DNA of 16,462 nucleotides, taken from contig JACQPP010000064.1 of NCBI GenBank assembly GCA_016207465.1, forward strand, positions 1 through 16,462, given 5' to 3'. The position numbers and the translations under genes are program-made. Below, piece after piece: positions 1 to 6,552 of the stretch (positions are counted from its first letter, which is position 1; every line of letters begins with the position of its first letter). The stretch is from Methanobacteriota archaeon (lineage in GTDB: Archaea; Halobacteriota; Syntropharchaeia; JACQPP01). Below the pieces are notes generated by a model that searched no databases, was not told the origin of the DNA, and saw only the letters and a program-made list of their open reading frames with translations.

Positions 1-1
1 C

Positions 2-349
2 CCCCCCGCCCCCCACCAGGTCTCCCGGGGCGAGGGGGGTCTCCAGGAACTCCCCGCATTCCACCCCTGGCAACATGAGGGGCTCCTCAACATCCCCCAG
101 AACTGGGACATCCACGAGAGCCCCCCCGGGCGCGCCGCCGCCATCGCCAAGATGGGGGGACTCATCAGCGCCAAGGCCCACATCGCCCCCGAATACGACG
201 GCGAACCCACACCCAACGGCCTCACCGAGGAGAACATCCAGAGGCTCCTCGCGGTCCTGGAGGAACTCGAAAAACACGACGTGGAATACGTCACGCTGGC
301 CGAGGCGGCAGAGATGTGGAGGAGCGGGAGATGGAGGGGACCGGAATGA
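2..349 (+). CDS. Polysaccharide deacetylase family protein, C-terminal part (5' end outside window)
   Basis: The frame is open from the first bases of the window to TGA at 347-349, so only the last 115 or so residues are present. The tail contains a His-Pro-Trp segment, then an IPQNWD segment, and ends with LLAVLEELEKHDVEYVTLAE, the typical last helix and strand of NodB-fold polysaccharide deacetylases, in which a helix is followed by 'V-x-F/Y-V-T-L'. The family hydrolyses N- or O-acetyl groups from sugars with a divalent metal; the metal-binding motifs would lie upstream and cannot be checked. A glycosyltransferase starts 19 nt downstream on the same strand, so the two probably form one transcript that builds or trims a surface glycan. 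The family call rests on the C-terminal pattern only. Confidence 0.72.
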   Translation, partial: PPAPHQVSRGEGGLQELPAFHPWQHEGLLNIPQNWDIHESPPGRAAAIAKMGGLISAKAHIAPEYDGEPTPNGLTEENIQRLLAVLEELEKHDVEYVTLAEAAEMWRSGRWRGPE

Positions 350-368
350 AGTTCAAACCCCAGTTACC

Positions 369-1394
369 ATGACCGGCCTTTCCATCTCCGTCATCCTCCC
401 CGTCTACAACGAGGAGAAATTCCTCGCCCGGTGCCTCGACAACCTCCTCCGGGTGCGCTACCCGGGGGAGTGGGAAATCCTGGTGGTGGACGACGGCTCC
501 ACCGACTCCAGCCCCCGCATCGCCCGGGAGTATGCCGCCCGGGACCCCCGTGTGCGCTTCCTCCAGGCGGACCACGGGGGCTCCAGCCGCGCCATCAACC
601 TCGCCATCGCCCAGGTGCGCCATGAGGCCCTCTACATCGCCGAGGCCGACGGGACCCACTCGCCGGACTACTTCGTGAACCTCGCCTCAGTCCTTGGCTC
701 GGGGGTCGCGGGGAGCAACGGCCCCTACTACCCCATGGACCAGTCCCGGCCGGCGGGCAGACTCCGGGACAACGAACTCCACATCCACTTCCACAACCCC
801 CGCTACACCCCCCCGTGCGGGAGGCTCTACCTCACCGCCCCGGTCCGCGAGGTGGGCGGTTTCGACCCCCGGGTCCTCCGGGGCCAGGACATAGACCTCG
901 GCCGGAGGCTCAAGGAGAAGGGCTACCGGTTCCAGTTCGTCCCCCGGGCCGAGTGGGCCCACGCCGAGCCCCCCACCACCCGCGAGGCCCTCCGGAAATC
1001 CTACATTGACGGATACAACGAGGCCACCCTCCTCTTCCGCAAAAGCACACTTGAGCTGAACGCCGCCCCGCGGGGCGGCGTTGGCCAACGCTTCGACCGC
1101 ATCGGGGCCAAGCGGCTGGTCATCCCCGGCTTCTGGACATCCATCCCCCTCCTCCTCATCCTCGCCATCCCCCTTCGGCCTCTGCTGTGGCTGCTCCTCG
1201 CCCCCGGGGCCTACATCCTCTACCGGAGCGGGAGGTTCATCGGCGCGGGGCTCAAATACGCCAGATACAAGCATCTGCTCCCCCTCAACATCCTCTTCTG
1301 GATGGCCAAGGGATACCCCCACACCCTCGGGTTCGCCGCGGGAGTCCTAAGGGGAATGAGAGGGACCTACAAGGAGGTCATGTATCGGGAGTAA
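369..1394 (+). CDS. Family-2 glycosyltransferase with C-terminal membrane segments
   Basis: This 341-residue protein has a GT-A nucleotide-sugar-binding domain at its N terminus: SVILPVYNEE at about residues 7-16, the VVDDGSTD motif with D41-D42, an EADG acidic motif around D94, and a G-Q-D-I-D-L motif around residues 172-177 in the place of the usual catalytic ED. Residues from about 250 carry two or three hydrophobic segments, so it is probably anchored with its catalytic domain in the cytoplasm, using a lipid-linked or membrane acceptor. The frame is open further upstream, but that part overlaps the deacetylase in another frame and looks non-protein-like; ATG at 369 directly precedes the first beta strand and is chosen as start. 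The donor and acceptor sugars are unknown. A perfect palindrome (1059-1082) sits inside the gene and encodes about ten unusual Gly/Ala/Pro/Arg residues before the membrane part. Confidence 0.88.
   Translation: MTGLSISVILPVYNEEKFLARCLDNLLRVRYPGEWEILVVDDGSTDSSPRIAREYAARDPRVRFLQADHGGSSRAINLAIAQVRHEALYIAEADGTHSPDYFVNLASVLGSGVAGSNGPYYPMDQSRPAGRLRDNELHIHFHNPRYTPPCGRLYLTAPVREVGGFDPRVLRGQDIDLGRRLKEKGYRFQFVPRAEWAHAEPPTTREALRKSYIDGYNEATLLFRKSTLELNAAPRGGVGQRFDRIGAKRLVIPGFWTSIPLLLILAIPLRPLLWLLLAPGAYILYRSGRFIGAGLKYARYKHLLPLNILFWMAKGYPHTLGFAAGVLRGMRGTYKEVMYRE
1056..1089 (+). repeat. Palindromic element copy A, inside the glycosyltransferase gene
   Basis: Arms AACGCCGCCCCG (1059-1070) and CGGGGCGGCGTT (1071-1082) form a perfect 24-bp palindrome, directly followed by GGCCAAC (1083-1089) and preceded by CTG. 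It shares CTGAACGCC and then GGCGTTGGCCAAC exactly with the copy at 4946-4986. It is read in frame by the glycosyltransferase as roughly NAAPRGGVGQ (residues 231-240), between the catalytic domain and the membrane segments. Confidence 0.75.
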
Positions 1395-1395
1395 C

Positions 1396-1794
1396 TCACG
1401 CCCGGAAGGAGACCACCTTCAATCCCTCCACCCTCCGGAAGTCCCGGGTGTTGTCGGTGAGCACCGGTATCCCCGTGTCGAGGGCCTGCTGGGCGATGAG
1501 GGCGTCGTTGATGCGGATGCGGTGGGAGACGGAGAGATTCATGGCCTTGGGGAACGCCTCGGGGTTGAGTTCGAGGTAGGTCACTCGGGGCGAGGCGAGG
1601 ATTTTGGAGACCCGGTCCCGGGCCTCCCCGGCCCCCAGGAGGCGGTAGAGCTGGTGGAAGACCTCCGAGAGAACGATGGGGGTGGTGGCAATTCCCTCCT
1701 CCATGGCCCCGCCGAGCGTCTCCACGGCGGCGGGGTGCTCGGGGTATTCGGTGATGGAGGCGAAGATGTGGATGTTGGCGTCCACCAGAATCAT
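1396..1794 (-). CDS. vapC: VapC-type PIN-domain ribonuclease toxin
   Basis: The 132-residue length and acidic pattern fit a PIN-domain VapC toxin, a Mg2+-dependent endoribonuclease that usually cuts tRNA or rRNA. The N-terminal strand ILVDANIHIF carries D5, E44 lies in the segment VLSEVFHQL, D97 is in RINDALIAQQA, and D114 and D118 are in LTDNTRDF, so all the acidic positions needed for metal binding are present and the toxin should be active. The start ATG overlaps the stop of the preceding antitoxin gene by 4 nt (ATGA), the usual arrangement for translational coupling of antitoxin and toxin. The gene ends only one base from the stop of the convergent glycosyltransferase. The cellular target cannot be read from the sequence. 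Confidence 0.92.
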   Translation of the reverse strand: MILVDANIHIFASITEYPEHPAAVETLGGAMEEGIATTPIVLSEVFHQLYRLLGAGEARDRVSKILASPRVTYLELNPEAFPKAMNLSVSHRIRINDALIAQQALDTGIPVLTDNTRDFRRVEGLKVVSFRA

Positions 1795-2048
1795 GGGGTC
1801 CAGGCCTCGTCCTTCAGGGCCTCCAGGTCGAACTTGCGGAGTTTCTCCCGGCTCACGTGGGCGGGCTTCTTCAGAATCTCCAGGTATGGGTCCCGTTCCA
1901 GGGGCGCCTTCTTGACGCGGCGGAGGAGGACGGTGCCCTCCTCGGGGACCTGGACGCGGACCTCCTCGCCGGGGGAGATTCCGGCGGCGCGGCGGACCCG
2001 GCGGGGGAGGAGGAGGCGGCCCTTGGAGTCGAGGTGGACCGTGGACAT
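1791..2048 (-). CDS. vapB: VapB-type antitoxin with AbrB/SpoVT DNA-binding domain
   Basis: This 85-residue protein begins with the swapped-hairpin AbrB fold: VHLDSKGRLLLPRRVRRAAG at about residues 4-23, then GEEVRVQV. The C-terminal half is charged (KKPAHVSREKLRKFDLEAL) and would be the part that wraps the toxin. An ATG 51 nt further upstream is in frame, but a TATA box at 2074-2082 lies between the two, so ATG 2048 is chosen; the transcript would start about 2050 and be nearly leaderless. VapB proteins neutralise VapC and repress their own promoter; the perfect inverted repeat between TATA box and start is the obvious candidate site. The stop overlaps vapC by 4 nt. Confidence 0.9.
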   Translation of the reverse strand: MSTVHLDSKGRLLLPRRVRRAAGISPGEEVRVQVPEEGTVLLRRVKKAPLERDPYLEILKKPAHVSREKLRKFDLEALKDEAWTP

Positions 2049-2053
2049 ACCAC

Positions 2054-2073
2054 TTCCCACTTTATCGTGGGAA
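2054..2073. promoter_or_regulatory. Inverted repeat, candidate VapB operator
   Basis: TTCCCAC (2054-2060), a 6-nt spacer TTTATC, then GTGGGAA (2067-2073): 7-bp perfect arms. The palindrome abuts the TATA box and covers the predicted start of transcription and initiation codon region of vapB, where a bound dimer would block initiation. AbrB-type antitoxins are known to autorepress; the link to this site is inferred from position. Confidence 0.6.
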
Positions 2074-2082
2074 TATATAAAG
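2074..2082 (-). promoter_or_regulatory. TATA box of vapBC
   Basis: Read on the minus strand this is TTTATATA, centred about 29-30 nt before the vapB ATG. It lies just after the acyltransferase stop (2090), so vapBC can be expressed independently of the sugar operon upstream. Confidence 0.7.
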
Positions 2083-2089
2083 GGCGGGC

Positions 2090-2803
2090 CTACCGCCACC
2101 CCTCCATGCTCTTCCGGTATTTCTCAATCTCCGCCCGCTTGAGTCTGCGGATGACCCTCGCAGGGTTCCCGTAGGCCAGGGAGCCGCGGGGGATGGATTG
2201 GGTGACCACGCTCCCCGCCCCGATGAGGCAGTCGTCCCTGATTTTCACCCTGGGGAGAATCGTGCTGTTGCCCCCAATCCGCACCCCTTCCCCGATTGTA
2301 ATCCCCTGCAATCCCTCGCCCATCACGATTCGGGGGTTGTCGAGGGTGATGACGTGGGGGGCGAGGAAGCAGTAACTCCCAATACGAGTGGATTGGGTGA
2401 TGTAGCACCCCGACTGGATGAAGGTGTTCCGGCCCACCTTCACATAGCCGTCGAGGATGGCGTGGGTCCCCACGATGCAGGATGGGCCGAGGAGAGTGTT
2501 CTCGCGGATGAATGCCCCGTGGCCGGTGCGGAGCCTCTCCCCGGTGCGCACGTTGCTGTAGATGACGGTGTGGCTGCGGAGGATGGAGTGTGCACCGATG
2601 GTGGTCCGGGGCTCGGCCTCCCCCAGTTTGCCCGCCGCATAGTCGGCGCCCTCCTGGGCCCGTTTGGTGGGGTGGCCCACGATGCAGTATTCGCCCACGG
2701 TGGTGCCCGGGCCGAGGCGCACCCAGGGGTAGAGGCGGGCGGTGTCGGCCACCCGGGCCCCCGCGCCCAGCGCGGGTCCCGGCCTCCTCGATGGAGGGCT
2801 CAT
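2090..2803 (-). CDS. Left-handed beta-helix (hexapeptide repeat) acyltransferase
   Basis: The 237-residue protein is almost entirely hexapeptide repeats: ARVADTARLYPWVRLGPGTT near the N terminus, then TIGAHSILRSHTVIYSNV, GPSCIVGTHAILDGYVKVG, RIGSYCFLAPHVIT, GITIGEGVRIGGNSTILPRV and LIGAGSVVTQSIP, ending in the familiar GNPARVIRRL. This fold forms trimers that transfer acetyl groups from acetyl-CoA in the cytoplasm. The nearest described types are sugar-nucleotide N-acetyltransferases of the WlbB/PglD kind. Its ATG overlaps the stop of the aminotransferase by 4 nt, which supports acetylation of the amino group that enzyme would place on a nucleotide sugar. That substrate is inferred from context; an O-acetyl acceptor is also possible. 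Confidence 0.87.
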   Translation of the reverse strand: MSPPSRRPGPALGAGARVADTARLYPWVRLGPGTTVGEYCIVGHPTKRAQEGADYAAGKLGEAEPRTTIGAHSILRSHTVIYSNVRTGERLRTGHGAFIRENTLLGPSCIVGTHAILDGYVKVGRNTFIQSGCYITQSTRIGSYCFLAPHVITLDNPRIVMGEGLQGITIGEGVRIGGNSTILPRVKIRDDCLIGAGSVVTQSIPRGSLAYGNPARVIRRLKRAEIEKYRKSMEGWR

Positions 2804-3987
2804 TGTAGTTTCGCGGCCACCTGGGGGGCGTGGTGGTGGAGTTTGCGGAGTCCCGCGGCGACCCCCCGGGCCTGGGCCTCGGTCATGTGGCTGTAGAGGG
2901 GGAGGCTCAGGATGTTCCGGGAGAGGTGGTCGGTCTCGGGGAGGCTGCCCTCCGGAGGGGCGTGGTGGCGGTAGGCGGTCATGCGGTGCAATGGGGGGAA
3001 GAAGTATTTGCGGGTCATGATGTGCTCCGCGTCGAGGGCCTTCGCCACTTGGTCGCGGGTGAGGCCGAACTTCTGGGGGTCAATGACCACGGAGAAGTCC
3101 TTGCAGGTGGAGCGGTTGCCGAGGAGTATCTTCTGGAATGTGAGGCCGGGGAGTTTTCCCAACTCCTTCCGGTAGAGGGCGGCGAGGCGGTTGCGGCGCT
3201 CCACGTTTTTCTCCAGCATCTTGAGGCTCTGGAGGGCGAGGAGGGCGTGGAGTTCGCTCATGCGGGCGTTGAGCCCCGCCCACTCGCAGTCGTAGGTCCC
3301 CGGGTCCCCGTAGTTGCGCCCCTTCCGGAGGTCCTTCGCCAGGGACTCGTGGGGGGTGGCCACGATGCCCCCCTCGGCGGCCACCAGGAGTTTGGTGGGG
3401 CTGAAGGAGAAGACCTCGGCATCCCCGAAGGTTCCAATCCTCCGCTTGCCGACGCGGGCCCCCATGCCGTGGGCCGAGTCGTAGACGACCTTGAGGTTGC
3501 GCTCGCGGGCGAGGGCCTCCAGCCCCAGGACGTCGCAGGGGTTGCCGAAGGTGTGCACCCCCAGGATGGCGGTGGTGTCGCGGGTGATGGCCTCGCGGGC
3601 ATGCTGGGCGTCCAGCACCCAGGTATGGGGGTCGCAGTCGGCGAAGACCGGGCGGAGGCCGTTCCAGGCGAGGGCGTGGGCGGTGGCCGAGAATGTGAAT
3701 GAGGGAACCACCACGTCGCCCCGGAGGCCGAGGCGCTTGAGGGAGAGGATGAGGCCGGAGGTGCATGAGGCGAGAGCCACCGCATGGTTTGCCCCCAGGT
3801 AGGCGCGGCTCTCCTCCTCGAATTTCTTCACCAGGGTGCTGTTGGTGATGAGCCCCGATTCCCAGAGAGGGGCGAGCCCCCGGGTGTAGGAGGCGAGGGG
3901 GGGCAGGGTGGGCTTGGTGATGGGGAGCACCCGGGGAAAGACGGGCCTGCCTCCGAGGAGCGCGGGGGTGTCGCGGGTGGGTGTCAT
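2800..3987 (-). CDS. DegT/DnrJ/EryC1-family sugar-nucleotide aminotransferase
   Basis: This is a 395-residue PLP-dependent fold-type I enzyme of the DegT/DnrJ/EryC1/StrS family, which aminates keto-sugars on nucleotide carriers, normally with glutamate. Seen are ALASCTSGLILSL (residues about 71-83, cofactor phosphate binding), VVVPSFTFSATAHA (93-106), the PLP-ring segment VYDSAHGMGA with D170, and SFSPTKLLVAAEGG with the Schiff-base lysine at K199. The start ATG (3987) overlaps the epimerase stop by 4 nt and the stop overlaps the acyltransferase start by 4 nt, so the three form a coupled operon; the longer open frame upstream runs over the epimerase and is not used. Product identity (which sugar and which carbon) cannot be told from the sequence. 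Confidence 0.92.
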   Translation of the reverse strand: MTPTRDTPALLGGRPVFPRVLPITKPTLPPLASYTRGLAPLWESGLITNSTLVKKFEEESRAYLGANHAVALASCTSGLILSLKRLGLRGDVVVPSFTFSATAHALAWNGLRPVFADCDPHTWVLDAQHAREAITRDTTAILGVHTFGNPCDVLGLEALARERNLKVVYDSAHGMGARVGKRRIGTFGDAEVFSFSPTKLLVAAEGGIVATPHESLAKDLRKGRNYGDPGTYDCEWAGLNARMSELHALLALQSLKMLEKNVERRNRLAALYRKELGKLPGLTFQKILLGNRSTCKDFSVVIDPQKFGLTRDQVAKALDAEHIMTRKYFFPPLHRMTAYRHHAPPEGSLPETDHLSRNILSLPLYSHMTEAQARGVAAGLRKLHHHAPQVAAKLQ

Positions 3988-4871
3988 GATAGGAGGACCT
4001 CCAGGGTGGACTTGAGTTTTTGGTCTCCCCCCTCGGGGACCCACCCGAGGTGCTTCCGCAGGCGGGAGACGTCGGCCACGGAGTCGTAGAGCCCCTGGCC
4101 CCCCGGGGCCTCCCTGGAGACGACCCGGAGCCCGGGGAGGCGCTCGCGGGCGATGTCCACCACCCGCTGGATGGGGATGCCCACCCCGGTGCCCACGTTG
4201 ACCACCTGTCCCGCCAGGGAGTCGGTGGCCGCCGCCCGGGCGAAGACCCGGGCCACATCGTCCACATGGATGAAGTCCCGCACCTGCCGGGTCCCGTAGA
4301 GTTCGATGGACTCGCCGCGGCGGTGCTTGTCCACCAGCAGGTTGAGGATGCCCGCCCCCCGGGGCCCATACACGTTGAAGAGCCGGAGCACGGTGGTCCC
4401 GATGCCATAGCACCGGTGGTAGGTCTCCGCGAGGGCCTCCGCCACCACCTTGTGGTAGCCGTAGACGTTGACCGGGGCCGCCGGGGTCTCCTCGGGGATG
4501 GGGACCGTGCGGGTGACCCCGTAGATGGCCGCCGACGAGGGAAGGAGGAAACGGGTCTTCCCCGGCGAGTCCCGCAGGGCCTCCAGCACCGCCTCCACGC
4601 TCACCACATTCAAGTCGAAACTCAGGTGGGGCCGCTCCTGGGCCTTCCGGGCGTCGGGGAGGCCGATGAGGTGGACGACCCCCTCGCAGGAGGAGAGAAC
4701 CTCCCCCAGATGTTTCCGGTCGAAGATGTCCCCCCGCACATAGGACACACGGCCCTCGCGGCGGTCCTCCGCCATCTTGTCGAACACCACCACCTCATGG
4801 CCCTCCCCGGACAGAAGATTCACCAGGGAGGAGCCGATGAAACCAGCGCCCCCGGTGATGAGGACCTTCAT
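3984..4871 (-). CDS. NAD-dependent sugar-nucleotide epimerase/dehydratase (extended SDR)
   Basis: The 295-residue protein is an extended short-chain dehydrogenase acting on nucleotide sugars. The Rossmann motif GGAGFIG is at residues 7-13, the acidic residue for the adenosine ribose follows in VVVFDK (D31), the catalytic serine is in LLPSSAAIYG (112-113) and the YxxxK pair is Y137/K141. RLFNVYGPRG and RDFIHVDDVA are further family signatures. The family includes UDP-glucose 4-epimerases and 4,6-dehydratases; the catalytic loop after the serine does not let me choose. Placed first in an operon with an aminotransferase and an acyltransferase, it most likely supplies the keto- or epimerised sugar. 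Start ATG 4871 precedes the Rossmann strand with only Met-Lys, and a TATA-like box lies about 29 nt upstream. Confidence 0.92.
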   Translation of the reverse strand: MKVLITGGAGFIGSSLVNLLSGEGHEVVVFDKMAEDRREGRVSYVRGDIFDRKHLGEVLSSCEGVVHLIGLPDARKAQERPHLSFDLNVVSVEAVLEALRDSPGKTRFLLPSSAAIYGVTRTVPIPEETPAAPVNVYGYHKVVAEALAETYHRCYGIGTTVLRLFNVYGPRGAGILNLLVDKHRRGESIELYGTRQVRDFIHVDDVARVFARAAATDSLAGQVVNVGTGVGIPIQRVVDIARERLPGLRVVSREAPGGQGLYDSVADVSRLRKHLGWVPEGGDQKLKSTLEVLLS

Positions 4872-4882
4872 GGGGCCCAGAT

Positions 4883-4898
4883 TTCCCACCCCCGGGAA
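4883..4898. promoter_or_regulatory. Inverted repeat before the epimerase start
   Basis: TTCCC (4883-4887), spacer ACCCCC, GGGAA (4894-4898). It sits between the TATA-like box and the epimerase ATG, the same place as the vapB palindrome, and the half-sites TTCCC/GGGAA are the same, although the spacing differs (6 versus 10 nt between these pentamers). A regulatory role is only suggested. Confidence 0.35.
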
Positions 4899-4903
4899 TA
4901 AAG
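4897..4903 (-). promoter_or_regulatory. TATA-like box of the sugar-nucleotide operon
   Basis: Minus-strand CTTTATT centred about 29 nt before the epimerase ATG (4871). The spacing fits a near-leaderless archaeal transcript; the match to TTTATA is weak. Confidence 0.45.
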
Positions 4904-4945
4904 ATACCCCGCAAAGTCTCCAAAATCCCCCGCCCGTCGTTAGAC

Positions 4946-4986
4946 CTGAACGCCACCCCCGGAGAGGGATGGCGTTGGCCAACCAC
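4946..4986 (+). repeat. Palindromic element copy B, between divergent genes
   Basis: AACGCCA (4949-4955) pairs with TGGCGTT (4970-4976); after one C/A mismatch, CCC (4957-4959) pairs with GGG (4966-4968), leaving a 6-nt loop. GGCCAACCAC follows at once (4977-4986), and CTG precedes. It shares 9 nt at the left and 13 nt at the right exactly with copy A, and the 10-nt tail with copy C. It is the only copy outside coding sequence. Confidence 0.75.
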
Positions 4987-5031
4987 GAAAGGGGAAAAGC
5001 CATTAACCCGGGCCGTCCCACTCGGGATGGC

Positions 5032-5817
5032 ATGATGGACCCTGAAACGTTCAAGTTCTTCGAGCGCGGGGGGGAGTTCTACCTGGTGGCCTACGTGGCC
5101 GAGCCCAAGGCCGAACTCCTCCGCGAGCTGCCCCCCCGGGAGGTCCTCAACAGCGACCACATCCTCCTCGTGGGCCCCGCCCGCACCATGGAGATTGACC
5201 GACGCCTCATCCCCGGCGTCGTCTCCCTCCGGGAACAGGAGGCCGCCGGGGAGTTCCGCCAGGCCCTGCCCCGCGACCACGGGGCCGAGCTCCGCACCCT
5301 GGGCCACCCCATCCTCGGGGTCCGCATCCCCCGCGCCACCATCCGCGAGGCCAACGACGAGGACACCCGGGCCCTCCGGGCCCACCTCCGCGAGAAGGGC
5401 AAACTGGCCTACGAGGGGGCCGTGGCGGTCCTCCTCATCGCCGACCAAGACCACGTGCGCCTCAACCCCTTCCGCTTCTGGGCCGAGATGTTCGACGAGC
5501 GGGTCATCCTCGGCCTCAGCCGTGAGGAGATGGCCCGCCTCGCCGGAAAACGCCTCCGGAGCCGGGCCCGGGGGTGGATGCGCCGCCTGGAATTCACCGA
5601 CGCCTCCGGAGTCCCCTACACCCTCGACTACGGCCTCCCCGGCCCCGAGCCCGAGGCCGTCCGCTGCCTCCCCGAGGGGGCCCGCGCCGACAGCCTCGAG
5701 TGGCTCCGCCAGGTCCGCGAGGGATACAACATCAGCCGCATGATTGCGGCCGTCCCCCCCGGCGGGGGCTCCAGCCTCCAGGGCGGAGTCGAGGTGCGGG
5801 GCCTCGGGGAGCTGTAG
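5032..5817 (+). CDS. Uncharacterised soluble protein upstream of radB
   Basis: I do not recognise this 261-residue protein. It has no signal peptide or membrane segment and reads as a soluble, charged mixed alpha/beta protein. Visible segments are GEFYLVAYVAEPKAELL near the N terminus, HILLVGPARTMEIDRRL, a strand-like AVAVLLIADQDHVRL in the middle, NPFRFWAEMFDERVILGL, and a basic helix around REEMARLAGKRLRSRARGWM that could bind nucleic acid. Tandem ATGs at 5032 and 5035 give Met-Met or Met starts; the frame is open upstream to 4777 but that part crosses the epimerase start. The stop (TAG, 5815-5817) is immediately followed by the radB ATG, so the two are co-transcribed and translation is probably coupled. 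A role in DNA repair with RadB is suggested by this placement only. Confidence 0.72.
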   Translation: MMDPETFKFFERGGEFYLVAYVAEPKAELLRELPPREVLNSDHILLVGPARTMEIDRRLIPGVVSLREQEAAGEFRQALPRDHGAELRTLGHPILGVRIPRATIREANDEDTRALRAHLREKGKLAYEGAVAVLLIADQDHVRLNPFRFWAEMFDERVILGLSREEMARLAGKRLRSRARGWMRRLEFTDASGVPYTLDYGLPGPEPEAVRCLPEGARADSLEWLRQVREGYNISRMIAAVPPGGGSSLQGGVEVRGLGEL

Positions 5818-6552
5818 ATGGCCGTGAAGCGCCTCTCCACCGGGCTCCGCGGCCTCGACGCCATCCTCGGCGGGGGGCTGGAGGGGGGAACGGTCACCCA
5901 GGTCTTCGGCGAGCCCGGCAGCGGCAAGACCAACCTCTGCCTCCAGGCGGCCCTCCAGTGCGCCCGCCGGGACCTGCGGGTCCTCTTCCTCGACACCGAG
6001 GGCTTCTCCCCCGAGAGGTTCCAGCAGATGTCCCACCCCGACACCGAGAAACTGGCGAGGCTCATCATGGTCTACGGGGCCGACTCCTTCGTCGGCCAGT
6101 GGGCCGCCCTCGAGGAGATGGAGCGCCTCGCCCGGGAAAAGGTGGGACTCCTCCTCTGGGACTCCGCCGCATTCTACTACCGCGTCGAGCTCGACGAGCA
6201 CCGCGAGATGGAACTCAAACGGGAGCTCAGCCGCCAGCTCGCCCGATTCCTCGAGGTCGCCCGCAAACACGACCTCCCCGCCCTCTTCACCAACCAAGTC
6301 TACGCCGACCTCGACCGCGGCGAAGGCGTGAGGCCCCTCGGGGGCAACGTGGTGGAGCACCTCTCCAAGGCCATCCTCCAACTCGAGAAAACCGGGGCCC
6401 CCGGCCGCCGCCGCGCCACCCTCCACAAGCACCGGAGCATGCCCGAGGGGGCCACCTGCGAATTCCAGATTACCCAGCGGGGCCTCGAAGACATCCCCAC
6501 AACGCCGCCCAGCGGGGAGAGTGAGACCGCCCGGGCCCGGGAGAAACCATGA
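5818..6552 (+). CDS. radB: RadB, archaeal RecA/RadA paralogue
   Basis: The 244-residue protein is a single RecA-fold ATPase lacking the N-terminal helix-hairpin-helix domain of RadA. Walker A is GEPGSGKT at residues 31-38, FLDTEGFSPERF (57-68) follows, and Walker B is LLLWDSAA with D115. TGLRGLDAILGGGLEGG at the start and FTNQVYADLDRG later are also typical of the RadA/RadB group. RadB is found in euryarchaea, where it acts as a mediator that helps RadA in homologous recombination, with weak or no strand exchange of its own. The start follows the preceding stop with no gap, and the stop overlaps the next gene by 4 nt. The tail after residue 225 is Pro/Ser/Glu-rich and probably disordered. Confidence 0.93.
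   Translation: MAVKRLSTGLRGLDAILGGGLEGGTVTQVFGEPGSGKTNLCLQAALQCARRDLRVLFLDTEGFSPERFQQMSHPDTEKLARLIMVYGADSFVGQWAALEEMERLAREKVGLLLWDSAAFYYRVELDEHREMELKRELSRQLARFLEVARKHDLPALFTNQVYADLDRGEGVRPLGGNVVEHLSKAILQLEKTGAPGRRRATLHKHRSMPEGATCEFQITQRGLEDIPTTPPSGESETARAREKP

Noticed and set aside
5350..5362. GAGGCCAACGAC in the unknown gene as an element tail
   Set aside because: Only the heptamer matches; there is no inverted repeat before it.
4795..6432. A 545-residue open frame on the minus strand
   Set aside because: It is antisense to the 5032 gene and radB and crosses the divergent promoter region; composition is that of a shadow frame.
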